Source: Glycomyces sp. NRRL B-16210 (GTDB taxonomy: Bacteria > Actinomycetota > Actinomycetes > Mycobacteriales > Micromonosporaceae). From it: DNA of 64,000 nucleotides. The number at the start of each line of letters is the position of its first letter. Positions within the stretch are counted from its first letter, which is position 1. The notes beneath the pieces are model-generated. The model was not told the origin of the DNA. It did not search any database and was given only the letters and a program-made list of their open reading frames with translations. Below are positions 33,903 to 43,289 of the stretch, in pieces. The position numbers were made by a program, and so were the translations under genes. The stretch spans positions 1-64,000 of the forward strand of contig NZ_JOGR01000006.1 in the NCBI RefSeq assembly GCF_000719515.1, given 5' to 3'.

Positions 33903-35855
33903 ATGTCGCGACTGACGGTATCTGTCCAGGATGACCACCTTGACGGCTTGGTGAAGGGTCCGCTCGCCGCGGTGTCCGAGTTGATATGGAACGCGCTCGA
34001 CGCGGACGCGACCGAAGTGTTGGTTACGACCGAGTCCAACAGTCTGGGTGGGACCGAGTCCGTCGTGATTGCTGACAACGGTTCTGGCATTTCGCCTGAG
34101 CAGGCCGATCGCGAGTTCGGGAATCTGGGTGGTTCCTGGAAGAAGACGGTCCTCAAGACCCAGGAGGGACGGGTGTTGCATGGGCGGTTCGGTCGCGGCC
34201 GGTGGGCCGCCTATGGCCTCGGCAGTCTGGTCGACTGGACCTCCATCACAGAATCCGATGACGGGACCTTGACAGAACTGGTGATCTCTGGCCGCCAGAG
34301 TGCGCTCAAGGAGTTCCAGACCTCCGAGCCGCTCGGCGCCGAGCCGGGAGCGACGCCGGGGACTGTAGTGACGGTGCGAAACGTCCATGCCAAGGCTGAT
34401 GCGTTCTTGTCCAGGGACGACGTCATCAACGACCTCACCTCCGTGTTCGCGCTGTATCTCTCGAAGTACCCAGCCACTGTGGGTATCCTGGGGACCGCAA
34501 TCGACCCTGAAGCCGCGCAGCAGCACCGCGCCGAGATCCCTCTTGAGGTCGAGGGAGTCAGCGACGAGGTCACGTTGACGATCATCGAGTGGAAGATGAC
34601 TGTCGAGCGCGCACTTCACATTTGTGACGAGACTGGGGTCTCGCTCAATCAGATGCCTCCCGGCATCCAGGCCCCCGGCTTTTCGTTCACCGCTTACCTG
34701 AAATGGACGGGCTTCCGGGAGCACTACGGCTCGGCGCCCCTGTCGCATGCTGAGGCACCGCTGCCGCAGATCATGAGTGCCGCCAAGGACGCGATGCGCA
34801 CCCACTTCAAGGAGCGCACAGACCAAAGAGGTAATGAGCTGGTGCAGTCTTGGAAGGATGACCGCACCTACCCGTACGAAGGCGAGCCGACGGGCCAGTT
34901 CGAACGTTCCGAACGGGAGCTGTTCAATGTCGTTGCGCTTGCTGCGGCACCGGCGGTCGAGAACGTGGATCGTCGGTCGCGGAAGCTGTCGCTGCGGCTG
35001 CTGCGTGAGACGCTTGAGACCAGCCCTGAAAGCCTGCACAGCGTCCTGGCCGAGGTTCTTGTCCTCCCCGAGACCCAGCGCGAGGAACTGCGTCAGCTGC
35101 TGGAGCGGACCAGCTTCGGGGCCGTCATCGCCTCAGCGCGGGCTATCACCGACCGACTTGATTTCCTCGCCGGCCTCGAAGCGATCGTCTTTGACCCGGT
35201 CCTGAAGAAGAAGACGAAGGAGCGCAGCCAGCTCCATCGCATCCTCGCGAAAGAGACATGGATCTTCCGCGAGGAGTACGCCCTGACCGCCGACGACAAC
35301 ACCCTCACCACCGCGCTCAAGGCCCACACCGGTCTCCTCGGCCGCGAAGACCTCGCCCCCGAAGAACTCGAGGCCGGCGAAGTTCTCGACCTCGACGGCA
35401 ACCGCGCCGTCGTTGACCTCATGCTCAGCCGTGTGATCGAACACCACGCTGACCACCGCGAACATGTGGTGATCGAGCTGAAGCGCCCCTCGGTGCACAT
35501 CGGTAATGACGAACTTGCGCAGATCACGAAGTACGCCAACACCGTCGCCAACGACCCCCGATTTGCAGCCACCGACACCCGCTGGGAGTTCTGGATCGTC
35601 GGCGACGTCATCAAGGACGAACTCAATATGATGATCAACCAGGCCAACCGTGAACCAGGGGTCGCTGTGGACTACAACAACACGGTGGTTCGCGTCGTCA
35701 CCTGGGCGAGCATCATCCAGGCCGCACGGCACCGGCTGAACTTCGTCAAACACTCGCTGGACTACGCCGCCACCACTGAAGGTGGCATGGACTACCTCCA
35801 CCGCACTCACGAGAAGTACCTCCCCAGTGAACGACCGGCTTCCGACGCCGCCTGA
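33903..35855 (+). CDS. GHKL ATPase fused to a PD-(D/E)XK nuclease-like domain
   Basis: 650 residues. The N-terminal ATPase has the Bergerat-fold motifs: SELIWNALDA (E26, N30), IADNGSGIS (D58, G60, G62) and HGRFGRG (94-99). The middle is a helical region. The C-terminal domain has VVDLML (D505) and VVIELKRP (E525-x-K527), a PD-(D/E)XK pattern similar to Shedu-type (DUF4263) nucleases. Related MutL/MORC-like GHKL ATPases occur in restriction-modification and phage-defence neighbourhoods. ATG 33,903 is preferred to the upstream 33,816. Likely an antiphage nuclease, by analogy only. Confidence 0.8.
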   Translation: MSRLTVSVQDDHLDGLVKGPLAAVSELIWNALDADATEVLVTTESNSLGGTESVVIADNGSGISPEQADREFGNLGGSWKKTVLKTQEGRVLHGRFGRGRWAAYGLGSLVDWTSITESDDGTLTELVISGRQSALKEFQTSEPLGAEPGATPGTVVTVRNVHAKADAFLSRDDVINDLTSVFALYLSKYPATVGILGTAIDPEAAQQHRAEIPLEVEGVSDEVTLTIIEWKMTVERALHICDETGVSLNQMPPGIQAPGFSFTAYLKWTGFREHYGSAPLSHAEAPLPQIMSAAKDAMRTHFKERTDQRGNELVQSWKDDRTYPYEGEPTGQFERSERELFNVVALAAAPAVENVDRRSRKLSLRLLRETLETSPESLHSVLAEVLVLPETQREELRQLLERTSFGAVIASARAITDRLDFLAGLEAIVFDPVLKKKTKERSQLHRILAKETWIFREEYALTADDNTLTTALKAHTGLLGREDLAPEELEAGEVLDLDGNRAVVDLMLSRVIEHHADHREHVVIELKRPSVHIGNDELAQITKYANTVANDPRFAATDTRWEFWIVGDVIKDELNMMINQANREPGVAVDYNNTVVRVVTWASIIQAARHRLNFVKHSLDYAATTEGGMDYLHRTHEKYLPSERPASDAA

Positions 35856-35999
35856 TCGCAGGCGAACACGACCCCAGAGGCGTCACGAATCTCTCGACTC
35901 AGACGACGGGGCTGCGAAGCAGGTCGTTGCGAGTCAGCCTTGTTGGAGGGCAAACCTACTCCCGTAGGTCCCGCACGGGCCCGTCGCGTTCTGTCAAAT

Positions 36000-36011
36000 C
36001 TACCTAAGTAG
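36000..36011. promoter_or_regulatory. Candidate PadR operator
   Basis: CTACCTAAGTAG, a near-palindrome 10 bp before the padR start, resembling the TAC-n-GTA sites of PadR regulators. It could mediate autoregulation. Confidence 0.45.
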
Positions 36012-36021
36012 AGTTAGCGGC

Positions 36022-36348
36022 ATGAGTTATCCGTTCCGGATCACGCCAGCGACGCTTGATGTGCTGACGGTCCTGCTCAGCGGTCAAGACAAGTTGTACG
36101 GGTTGAAGATCGCGAGAGAGATTGGCCGGGCGACCGGCAGCGTTGCGCCGATCCTGATGAGGTTGGAGAACTGCGGGTGGGTCCAGAGCCGTTGGGAGGA
36201 TTCCTCGAAGGAAGATCGCGGTCCAAGGCGTCGCTTCTACGAGCTTGATCCCGAAGTCCTAGGGGCTGCGCGTGCTTTGGTGCAATCTCGAAGGGTTCAG
36301 CCTCATGCGCCTAGCAGAGCGCTGCGTCCTACCCTTGGGGAGGCGTAG
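36022..36348 (+). CDS. PadR family transcriptional regulator
   Basis: 108 residues with a winged-helix domain: TPATLDVLTVLLSGQDKLYG, LKIAREIGRATGSVAPILMR (recognition helix) and RRFYELDPE in the wing. The short form lacks a long C-terminal dimerisation helix. Its stop overlaps the next GTG, so it is co-translated with the AIPR fusion protein and probably regulates it. Confidence 0.85.
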   Translation: MSYPFRITPATLDVLTVLLSGQDKLYGLKIAREIGRATGSVAPILMRLENCGWVQSRWEDSSKEDRGPRRRFYELDPEVLGAARALVQSRRVQPHAPSRALRPTLGEA

Positions 36349-37601
36349 TGGGGGCAAGTGTTTGGATCTTCCTGCTCACCGCCATCGCACTTCCTTTGGT
36401 TCTCGCAGAGGCCGGGGACTGGGCGCCGTGGGCTGCGCGCAGAATCGCGTCGTGGGCTGCTCGACGACTGGGCAAAGCCGAGTCAGTCTCTCGCTATGAG
36501 TCGGAATGGCACGCAGAACTCAACGAGATTCCCGGCAAGTTGTCACAGCTTGGGGCTGCCCTCGGGTTCGTTATCAATCTTCCTCGCATGGTCCCGCAGA
36601 TTCGAATGCGCGAGGCCCTGAAAAGCAGTCAGGGTGAAGAAGGTCAATCCGTTTCGTCGAAGGAGAAGACAACAGAGATGACTGTCGACAGGATGGATGA
36701 GCTCCGACGCGCGGTTTGGGGTGCGGAATTCAGTCTGCGGGTGAGGTTCGAGGATTTTCAGCTGGTTCAGGGTCCGCTGCGAACTTTTACAGGAACCGTA
36801 ACGGCGATGGATATCCTAGATTGGTACGAAACCTATGGTGAAGCCCTGTTCCAGGAGAACATCAGAAGCTTTCTGGGTGAGAGATCTGAATCTCACTACC
36901 TTGAGGAGGTCATCCATCACAACCCCGAATTGCTCTGGCATACCACCAATGGTGTGACACTTTTGGCGCAAGGCGGGGCATGGAATATTGGCGGCAGTGT
37001 AGATGTAAGTACTCCATCGGTAATTAGTGGTGCGTCCACAATTCTTGCGATCTCACGTGCGCTCCGCTCCACTCGTGGAGACCTTACGCAGGCCAGGGTG
37101 CAAGTTCGAGTTTGTGATACCGCCGATCAGGGTGCTGGCTCCATTCAGAAAATCGTCAATGCTTACTCCTCCTGGGAAGGCAGATTCTCGGGACTCCCGT
37201 TCATGAATCCGCGTCAGCGCGTTTCACCGGCTACTTGGGCGCGTAGGCGAAGGCAAGACATTACGAAGACTCTGATCTCAAAGCACGCAATTAGCGATGG
37301 AACTGAACTGAAGTTCATTTCAGCAAACAGTTCATATCGTGAAGCGGCTAGTCAATGGATCGCGGATGACCCGAATCGCGGGGTAGCGGAGTGGGACAAC
37401 AATGGCGGCCAAAAGCCGTTGAGATGGCAGGTCGACGGGAAGCTCTACTCAGTGGCCGGACTGGCTTTGAAAATATTGCAAGACTCGGGCATAAACCCGA
37501 CTTCAGTATTCGGTCCACGCTTCTGGGTACTTGACGACGGAACAACGCTTGCCGAGGTGGCAGATCGATTGCTTCATGAAGAGCGAGATCCTGATTCGTA
37601 G
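36348..37601 (+). CDS. AIPR (abortive infection) domain protein with membrane-type N-terminus
   Basis: 417 residues. Residues 1-85 look like the small membrane-associated protein that often follows PadR genes in actinomycetes (hydrophobic start VWIFLLTAIALPLVLAEAG, then SRYESEWHAELNEIPGKLS). From about residue 120 the sequence matches the AIPR family: YGEALFQENIRSFLGE, HNPELLWHTTNGVTLLA, and SGASTILAISRAL in place of the common VNGxQT motif. AIPR proteins are linked to phage exclusion. The codon use is visibly more AT-rich than in core genes. The fusion looks like a recent domain join. Confidence 0.75.
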   Translation: MGASVWIFLLTAIALPLVLAEAGDWAPWAARRIASWAARRLGKAESVSRYESEWHAELNEIPGKLSQLGAALGFVINLPRMVPQIRMREALKSSQGEEGQSVSSKEKTTEMTVDRMDELRRAVWGAEFSLRVRFEDFQLVQGPLRTFTGTVTAMDILDWYETYGEALFQENIRSFLGERSESHYLEEVIHHNPELLWHTTNGVTLLAQGGAWNIGGSVDVSTPSVISGASTILAISRALRSTRGDLTQARVQVRVCDTADQGAGSIQKIVNAYSSWEGRFSGLPFMNPRQRVSPATWARRRRQDITKTLISKHAISDGTELKFISANSSYREAASQWIADDPNRGVAEWDNNGGQKPLRWQVDGKLYSVAGLALKILQDSGINPTSVFGPRFWVLDDGTTLAEVADRLLHEERDPDS

Positions 37602-37623
37602 CTTACGCTGTTCCAGAGCTCCA

Positions 37624-40600
37624 TCAGATTCGATGTGTCCTTGTTTGTTCACAGTCAGATTGTGAGTCAAAAGCGCTTTCGAGCGGTTGATCTATCACAC
37701 CGTTCTCAATAGGTTCTGGACTGTTACCGTCTCGAACATGTCGGGCTGTCATTCGCAGTTCACCCGCGAGTTCCGGAGTCAACAATCCCTGCATGGAAAG
37801 CGCATCGACCAGGTCTCTTGCCAAAGGACTTTGAGTCACAGCGTCCGATGGGGCATGTGCGATCATATGCCAGCTCGGTCCCCGGGTTGATGCGATCAGG
37901 TCATGAACTGCTGCACGATCCGCAGCGGGCAGGGCGGTGTAGACGGCTTGTGCGACGGCAATGGTGAGCTGGTGCGCTGCAGATTCGGCGAGGCCGGTAT
38001 TGGTGATGGGTTCGTTTGGTTGGTCGATAGTGAGGGCGGCGCTTGCTGCGGCCCACCAGGAGTGGTGTCCTGCGCGGCCTTCTTCCGGGTAGGGGCCGAA
38101 GGGGTGTGCGGAGTCGTCGGTTTCAGTGCGCATCTGGTCGCGGTGGGCGGCAGCGAGGGCGATGGCGGTGTGCCAGCGCTCGAGGGTTCCTTCGTCGGTG
38201 GGGGTTTCGCCGAAGGCTTCGGTCCAGGCGGGTCGTTCGGTGATGGCGTGGTCGGTGAGGAGGTCGACGCGGGTGGTGATGGCGCCTGCGACGTGGTCGA
38301 GGTAGTCGCGCAGTTCGGCGGGGACGGCGTCGCTGTGGTGGAGCGCGGCGTGTGCGGTGGCCCAGGGAAGCGGATGGGGTGCGTGCTCGATTGTTTCGAG
38401 GAGCTGGTGCCAGGTGAGTTCGTGGCCGGCTTCGAGCGCGAGGCCGGTGAGGGTCCGGTCTGGGGCGAGGTCGTCAATGAGTTCGGTGGCGTCGCCTCCG
38501 GCGTTCTCCCAGGCTTTGACGGTCCAGGCGAGGGCGGGCCAGGCTTGGCCGGTGTGGGTGGGGTCGAGTTCGATCAGGCGGGTCTGGCGTTCGATCCTCC
38601 AGGCCAAGTTAGGAGAGATGGTGTCGAGGCCGTCGAAGTCGCGTTGCGCGGCAGCGCGCTGGAGGGCTTCGGTGGAGTACTGGCCGGCTTCTTCGGCGCG
38701 GCGGAGGGACCCGATGACGGCGGGCCAGGCCCGCTCGGCAGTGACTTGGTCCGCGAGCTCCACACCGAGGACTTCGACGAGTTCAGCGCGGTAGCGGTTG
38801 GCGGCCCGGGTCGGTTCGGCCTCATGCGCGGCGTTGGCCGGAAACCCTACCGGCCGAGGGTGGATCGCGCTCTCGTCCTTCAGGTGGGCGTCGGGGTAGT
38901 GGGTGCGGAGGAGTTCGCGGTAGCGGTCGAGGTCTTCTGGTGTGGGTTGGGCGCCTGCTGGGGGCGGGGTGTGGTCTTCCATGTGGCCGTTGATGCGGCC
39001 GATCAGGACGGCGGCGACGGAGCCTGCGTCATCCACGGGTCCGCGGGCGATGGCGAGGGTGAGGATCTGCTCGGGGTTCCACCCCTTGGTTTCGGCTTTG
39101 GCGAGGGTCCCGGCGAGTGCACCGCGGCCGTTGGCTTCGATGTCGGCCAGGTACTCGGCTGTGAAGACGGGGGTCAGGACGCGGGTGATGAGGTCGTTGT
39201 AGTGGTGGTCGGCGGCCATGTCGGTGGCGGTGCGGTAGCGGGCGACGAGTTCGTGGAGGTCGCCGGATCGTGCGGTGAGGCGCTGGCCGGTCTCGGTCGC
39301 GGAGAGGTTGTCGGGTTCTCTGGCGAGGATCTGTTCGGCGATTTCGCGGGCGGCGGTTGCGTCGGGGTCCCACTTGGGGCGGTCGAACTGGTGGTCGGTG
39401 TCGGCCGGGATCTCGGTGTGGGTGACCGCGTAGAGGGTGGTCGTTTCGGCGGCGCGGGTGGCGGCGACGTAGAGGGCGTCGCGGGTCATCTGGTCGGTGA
39501 GGACGGGGTGGGCGGTGTCGACGGTCATGCCCTGGCAGCGGTGGACGGTGGCGGCGTAGGCGAGCTCGACATGCTCAGCCACGTATTCCGAGGGGAGTAC
39601 CAAGGTGCCGCCGGACTCGCGAGACTTCACCTTCAAGGAACCGTCCGCGCGGGTGTCGATGACGTCCCAGGTGGCGCCGTTGCGGACGAAGTCCTTCCCG
39701 CCGCAGTACTTCAGGCCGTACTGGTTGTGGCGGGTGACGACCCAGTCTCCGCGCCCCGCAACCTGACCGTTCCCGAGCAGCACTCCGGTCTCGGCGACTT
39801 GCCCGGCGGCGATCCGGTCGTCCCTCGCCCATGTCGAGAGCGTCGTGACGTCGGTGTTGGCATAGGCCATCATCAGACTGGTTCGTCCGGCCGCGGTATC
39901 GGCCTTCCATCCGGCGTAGGCCGCTTGGAGCATGGCGTCCCGTGAGCCGCCGCGGAGGCGTTCGCGGTCTTGGAAGTAGTCGAGCCCGGCCGTATCGCCC
40001 TCCCGCAGGCGCAGTGAAGCGGTTGCGAAGGCGGGGTCGGTGAAGCGGTGGAGGTCGCGCAGTTCGGTCGCGCCGGCCTCGGCGGCGATGAGGCGGAGGA
40101 CGCCGCCGGAGGCGACGGCGCCGAGCTGGCAGTCATCGCCCAATAGCCGCACTTGGGCTCCGGCGTGTTGGGCGAGGGCGGTGATGCGGTCGAGATTGAA
40201 CGTCCCGGCCATCGACGCCTCGTCGACCAGCAGGACGTCCCCGGGCCGAAGGTCACCGACCGGGGCCATGAGCCCGTCGACGTCACCCTCGGCCTTCCGG
40301 TCGGCTTGGGCGGTTTCGATGGAGCGGATCGCCTCGACCAGTTCGGGACCGTTGAGGAGGTTGCCGGGGTTGACCTGCCAGAGGAACTTGTCGACCGTGG
40401 AGCAGGTGATGCCGAGGTCGGCGGCGAGGACGTTCGCGGCCTGGGCGGAGGGCGCGAGGCCGATCAGGCGCCGGCCTTCGGTTGCCAGGGCTTCCTTGAA
40501 GGCGCGCATCGCGGTGGTCTTCCCCGAACCCGCTGGCCCGATCCCGACGGCGAGGAGCCGGTCGTCGGTGGTGAACGCGGTGACCAGTGCCCGCTGCCCC

Positions 40601-42282
40601 GCATCGAGAGTCCGACCGTGCCGGGCCTCGAATCCGGTGATCCGCTCCGCGACAACATTGGCGCTCGCTGACCACACGGTGGGCGTCTGCGCTGCCTTGA
40701 CGAGTCGCTGTTCGGCGTCGAGGACGGCCTGCGAGGTGAACCGGTCGGACTCGTGTCGCTTGAACACACTCGTGCCGTCGCTGCGCTGCAACAACACCGG
40801 CTCACTCACCGGCGCATTCTGGCCGAGCTGGATCGAATGCCCTTCCCCTGTCGCGGCAGCGACGATCCGATCCACCGCCTCGCGCTGGTCCTCGGGCCCG
40901 AGCACGGCATCGATCCCGCGGATGACCCTGGCGGCTTCGGCGTGGAGATTCCACCGGCCCCAGGTCGCCCGCTCCTCCCCGACACGAGCGATCACGGCCT
41001 GTGCGAGCCGCTCGACCTCCTCGGGTTCGAGCCGTGTCCGTGCCTGCGGCTGCTGCACGCCGGGGACGGCGGCCTGGATGTCGCGGACGGCATCGGGACC
41101 GAATTGGGCGAAAGCCTGAGCAGTCCACTCGGTGCGCATCTGGTCGAGGCTGCGCGGCGCGGCCTTGCCCTCGCGGGTCTCCAACGTCGCCTGCTGGGCG
41201 AGCTCGTAGGCGGCCTGCGGGTCCGGATCACGCCCGTGCCGGGCACGGAACTCCGAGCGGAGGATGCTGTAGCGGGCCTCGATTGCAGTGCGGCGGGCCG
41301 AGAAGTGCTTCAACATGGCGGGGTCGATGCCTTCGATCTCGCGGACGGGCCGGTTCGACCTCGCCGGCCCCGGCCGGTCGACGAACGAGACGCCCAGCCG
41401 CGCCGTGAGTTCGGCTTCGATGGCCGCGTTGTAGGTCTCCGAGGCCGCCACCCCGACCGCGTACAACGCGGTGCCGTCGAGGGATCTCCACTTCCCGTCG
41501 CGGCCTTGGATCTTGTTCGCGACCGCGAGGTGGGTGTGAAGGTCGGGGTCCCCGGACCGGGAGTCGTGGTGGTCGAATGCCGTGGCGACGAGGCCGTTGG
41601 TCTCGATCTGCGCCGCCCCGCCCGCGCCCGAGCGCGTGAACGCCGCATGCTCCTCCAGCATCGCGACCGCCTGCTTCACGGCGGCGTCGTGCGCGGCCTT
41701 CACCTCGGATCGCACTGCCTCGTCGGGGTGGAGCGCCCAGAGCACCGACACCGACTTCACTGGGGTGAAGACCAGGTCGTACCCCGCGACGCCCGCGCGT
41801 TGCCGGGTCGCTTCCTCGCGCTTGACTTTCGCGACCTCTGCCGGTGTCGGCGCGCGGCCGGTCTCGGCGGCGACGTCGCGCAGGCGCTCTGCGACGCGCT
41901 GCTGGAACGGTTCGAGGATCTTGTATGCAGGGAAACGCTGACCGAGTTTCCCTGCCCTCTCGGCTGCTGCCTGCACACGGTGCTCCTGTGCGGCGGTGAG
42001 TCCGGGTCGCAGGTGCTCGGCGAGGTAGGCGTCTTGGATTGCTTCGGCGTCGGGGTGCAGGCCCTCGCCGAACAGGTTCCGCATCTGGGCTTCAACGACC
42101 TGTTGACCCGGTTCCAGCCCGAGCGCTTCGATTCCGGACCCGGTCCACCGGCCCGGTGGGTTACCCGCTTGCGTGTAGTAGCCCGCCGCCGACTGCCCCG
42201 GCGCCCGCGGGACATCGCCGCCGGCGGTCTGGCGGGTGAGGTAGGTGTAGCCGTCGCCGACCGTCAGCTTGTGGACGGTCAT
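37624..42282 (-). CDS. TraA: MobF-family relaxase with RecD-like helicase
   Basis: 1552 residues. The N-terminal TrwC-type relaxase has tyrosines at about 12/14 and 35/36 and the histidine motif DHHDSRSGDPDLHTH (about 237-251). The helicase part has Walker A GPAGSGKT (582-589), Walker B VLLVDEASMAG near 690 and later superfamily 1 motifs. A long C-terminal extension (about 1000-1552) has no clear domain. It would nick and unwind element DNA for conjugation. ATG 42,282 starts the conserved MTVHKLTVGDGY. Confidence 0.9.
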   Translation of the reverse strand: MTVHKLTVGDGYTYLTRQTAGGDVPRAPGQSAAGYYTQAGNPPGRWTGSGIEALGLEPGQQVVEAQMRNLFGEGLHPDAEAIQDAYLAEHLRPGLTAAQEHRVQAAAERAGKLGQRFPAYKILEPFQQRVAERLRDVAAETGRAPTPAEVAKVKREEATRQRAGVAGYDLVFTPVKSVSVLWALHPDEAVRSEVKAAHDAAVKQAVAMLEEHAAFTRSGAGGAAQIETNGLVATAFDHHDSRSGDPDLHTHLAVANKIQGRDGKWRSLDGTALYAVGVAASETYNAAIEAELTARLGVSFVDRPGPARSNRPVREIEGIDPAMLKHFSARRTAIEARYSILRSEFRARHGRDPDPQAAYELAQQATLETREGKAAPRSLDQMRTEWTAQAFAQFGPDAVRDIQAAVPGVQQPQARTRLEPEEVERLAQAVIARVGEERATWGRWNLHAEAARVIRGIDAVLGPEDQREAVDRIVAAATGEGHSIQLGQNAPVSEPVLLQRSDGTSVFKRHESDRFTSQAVLDAEQRLVKAAQTPTVWSASANVVAERITGFEARHGRTLDAGQRALVTAFTTDDRLLAVGIGPAGSGKTTAMRAFKEALATEGRRLIGLAPSAQAANVLAADLGITCSTVDKFLWQVNPGNLLNGPELVEAIRSIETAQADRKAEGDVDGLMAPVGDLRPGDVLLVDEASMAGTFNLDRITALAQHAGAQVRLLGDDCQLGAVASGGVLRLIAAEAGATELRDLHRFTDPAFATASLRLREGDTAGLDYFQDRERLRGGSRDAMLQAAYAGWKADTAAGRTSLMMAYANTDVTTLSTWARDDRIAAGQVAETGVLLGNGQVAGRGDWVVTRHNQYGLKYCGGKDFVRNGATWDVIDTRADGSLKVKSRESGGTLVLPSEYVAEHVELAYAATVHRCQGMTVDTAHPVLTDQMTRDALYVAATRAAETTTLYAVTHTEIPADTDHQFDRPKWDPDATAAREIAEQILAREPDNLSATETGQRLTARSGDLHELVARYRTATDMAADHHYNDLITRVLTPVFTAEYLADIEANGRGALAGTLAKAETKGWNPEQILTLAIARGPVDDAGSVAAVLIGRINGHMEDHTPPPAGAQPTPEDLDRYRELLRTHYPDAHLKDESAIHPRPVGFPANAAHEAEPTRAANRYRAELVEVLGVELADQVTAERAWPAVIGSLRRAEEAGQYSTEALQRAAAQRDFDGLDTISPNLAWRIERQTRLIELDPTHTGQAWPALAWTVKAWENAGGDATELIDDLAPDRTLTGLALEAGHELTWHQLLETIEHAPHPLPWATAHAALHHSDAVPAELRDYLDHVAGAITTRVDLLTDHAITERPAWTEAFGETPTDEGTLERWHTAIALAAAHRDQMRTETDDSAHPFGPYPEEGRAGHHSWWAAASAALTIDQPNEPITNTGLAESAAHQLTIAVAQAVYTALPAADRAAVHDLIASTRGPSWHMIAHAPSDAVTQSPLARDLVDALSMQGLLTPELAGELRMTARHVRDGNSPEPIENGVIDQPLESAFDSQSDCEQTRTHRI

Positions 42283-42581
42283 CACCGCACGCCACCCCCG
42301 CCCCGCCGACACGACAATTCCGGATGGCCAACGCTAGCCATTCGCGGAGCGGGTTCCAATACCGAATGGTCCTGATTCACGAAACGTGCAAGAGGTGTGT
42401 CCTCCATATGTGGCTGAGGCTGTGTATCCGGATGTTGATGCTGGTGAGAGCGTGGTTGTACCAGTGGGTGACTATTTTTGTCATGGAGAGTCATGGGGAG
42501 TTCCGAGGGGTACCGAAGGGTCCTGTATTCGCGAAATCTCGCACTTGTCGAGGGTCGTATCTCGCGTTTATTGTCGCCGGT
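42283..42581. promoter_or_regulatory. Divergent gap upstream of traA with direct repeats; possible oriT region
   Basis: About 299 bp between traA and a divergent small gene. It holds two copies of a ~25-bp direct repeat (TACCGAANGGTCCTG...ATTC.CGAAA) at 42,360-42,384 and 42,511-42,536, a CCATTCG/CGAATGG inverted repeat (42,338-42,368) and the palindrome CACGAAACGTG. Relaxase genes often lie beside their oriT, so this is the best candidate; the nic site cannot be assigned. Confidence 0.4.
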
Positions 42582-42911
42582 ATGAACGATTCAGGAAATG
42601 CGAAGCAGCCGAGTAAGAAGATCCTCGCGGTCCGGCGCGCGGGCGAGATCCGGCGTCGCCGTATCGCGGTGGCGCGCGAACGAGAAGCACAGATCGAGGA
42701 CACCGCGGTCGGGGTGATCACTGCCCATCTCGCGATCGAGGAAGCGAACGTAGCGATCAGCGGCGGTGTCATGAAGCTGCGGGCGTTTGGTGAGACACCT
42801 GAGAGTATCGCGGAGCTGTGCGGCATGCGCGTCACCGATGTTCGTACCGCTCTGGCAGCAGCGAGGAAAGCGAATGGGGAGGCGAGTGCGATCGCGCCTC
42901 GGCCCGCATGA
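42582..42911 (+). CDS. Small basic helical protein, unknown function
   Basis: 109 residues. N-terminal half rich in Arg/Lys (LAVRRAGEIRRRRIAVARERE), then helices with an HTH-like segment (GETPESIAELCGMRVTDVRT). It could be a DNA-binding accessory protein of the relaxosome, given its position opposite traA; that is inference. ATG 42,582 is preferred over a longer frame through the repeat-containing gap. Confidence 0.6.
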   Translation: MNDSGNAKQPSKKILAVRRAGEIRRRRIAVAREREAQIEDTAVGVITAHLAIEEANVAISGGVMKLRAFGETPESIAELCGMRVTDVRTALAAARKANGEASAIAPRPA

Positions 42912-42931
42912 TGGTCCCGTCTGTGCTGCGG

Positions 42932-43219
42932 CTACGGCATCGTGGCGGACTGGCAGTCGCCGTCGAACAGCTCGGGCTGGATGTAGCCGGTATCGCCGGT
43001 GGCGTGGCGGCGGACCGCGGCCCGGAGGGACTGGGCGGTGACGGTAGGAGGGAGCATCGCGCGCAGCTCGGCCAAGTCGTTCGCTTTGGTGAGGGCGGCC
43101 CAGATCGAGGCGTACCGGTCGGCCTCGGCTTCCTTGAGCCGGGCCCGTGCTTGCTGGAAGGCGTCTTCGGCGATCGCAAGTGCGTCGAGCGGGTGAGTGC
43201 GGGTGTCGGTGGCGTTCAC
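42932..43219 (-). CDS. Small helical protein, unknown function
   Basis: 95 residues (GTG 43,219, GGGAGG upstream). Helical, with EDAFQQARARLKEAEADRYA and a C-terminal DTGYIQPELFDGD. No recognised family. Last gene of a minus-strand run with DUF4192 and ssb; a strong terminator separates it from the DUF4192 gene. Confidence 0.65.
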   Translation of the reverse strand: MNATDTRTHPLDALAIAEDAFQQARARLKEAEADRYASIWAALTKANDLAELRAMLPPTVTAQSLRAAVRRHATGDTGYIQPELFDGDCQSATMP

Positions 43220-43244
43220 GGGAACCTCCCATCGGAATGAGGAG

Positions 43245-43276
43245 GGCCCCGCCCGCGCGAGAGCGCGGGCGGGGCC
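43245..43276 (-). terminator. Hairpin terminator after the DUF4192 gene
   Basis: Perfect 14-bp stem GGCCCCGCCCGCGC / GCGCGGGCGGGGCC with loop GAGA, 14 bp past the stop at 43,290. Confidence 0.8.
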
Positions 43277-43289
43277 ATTCAGTTCGGGG

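Noticed and set aside
37903..39945. A 680-codon plus-strand frame opposite traA
   Set aside because: Glycine/valine-rich shadow; traA has intact helicase motifs on the other strand.
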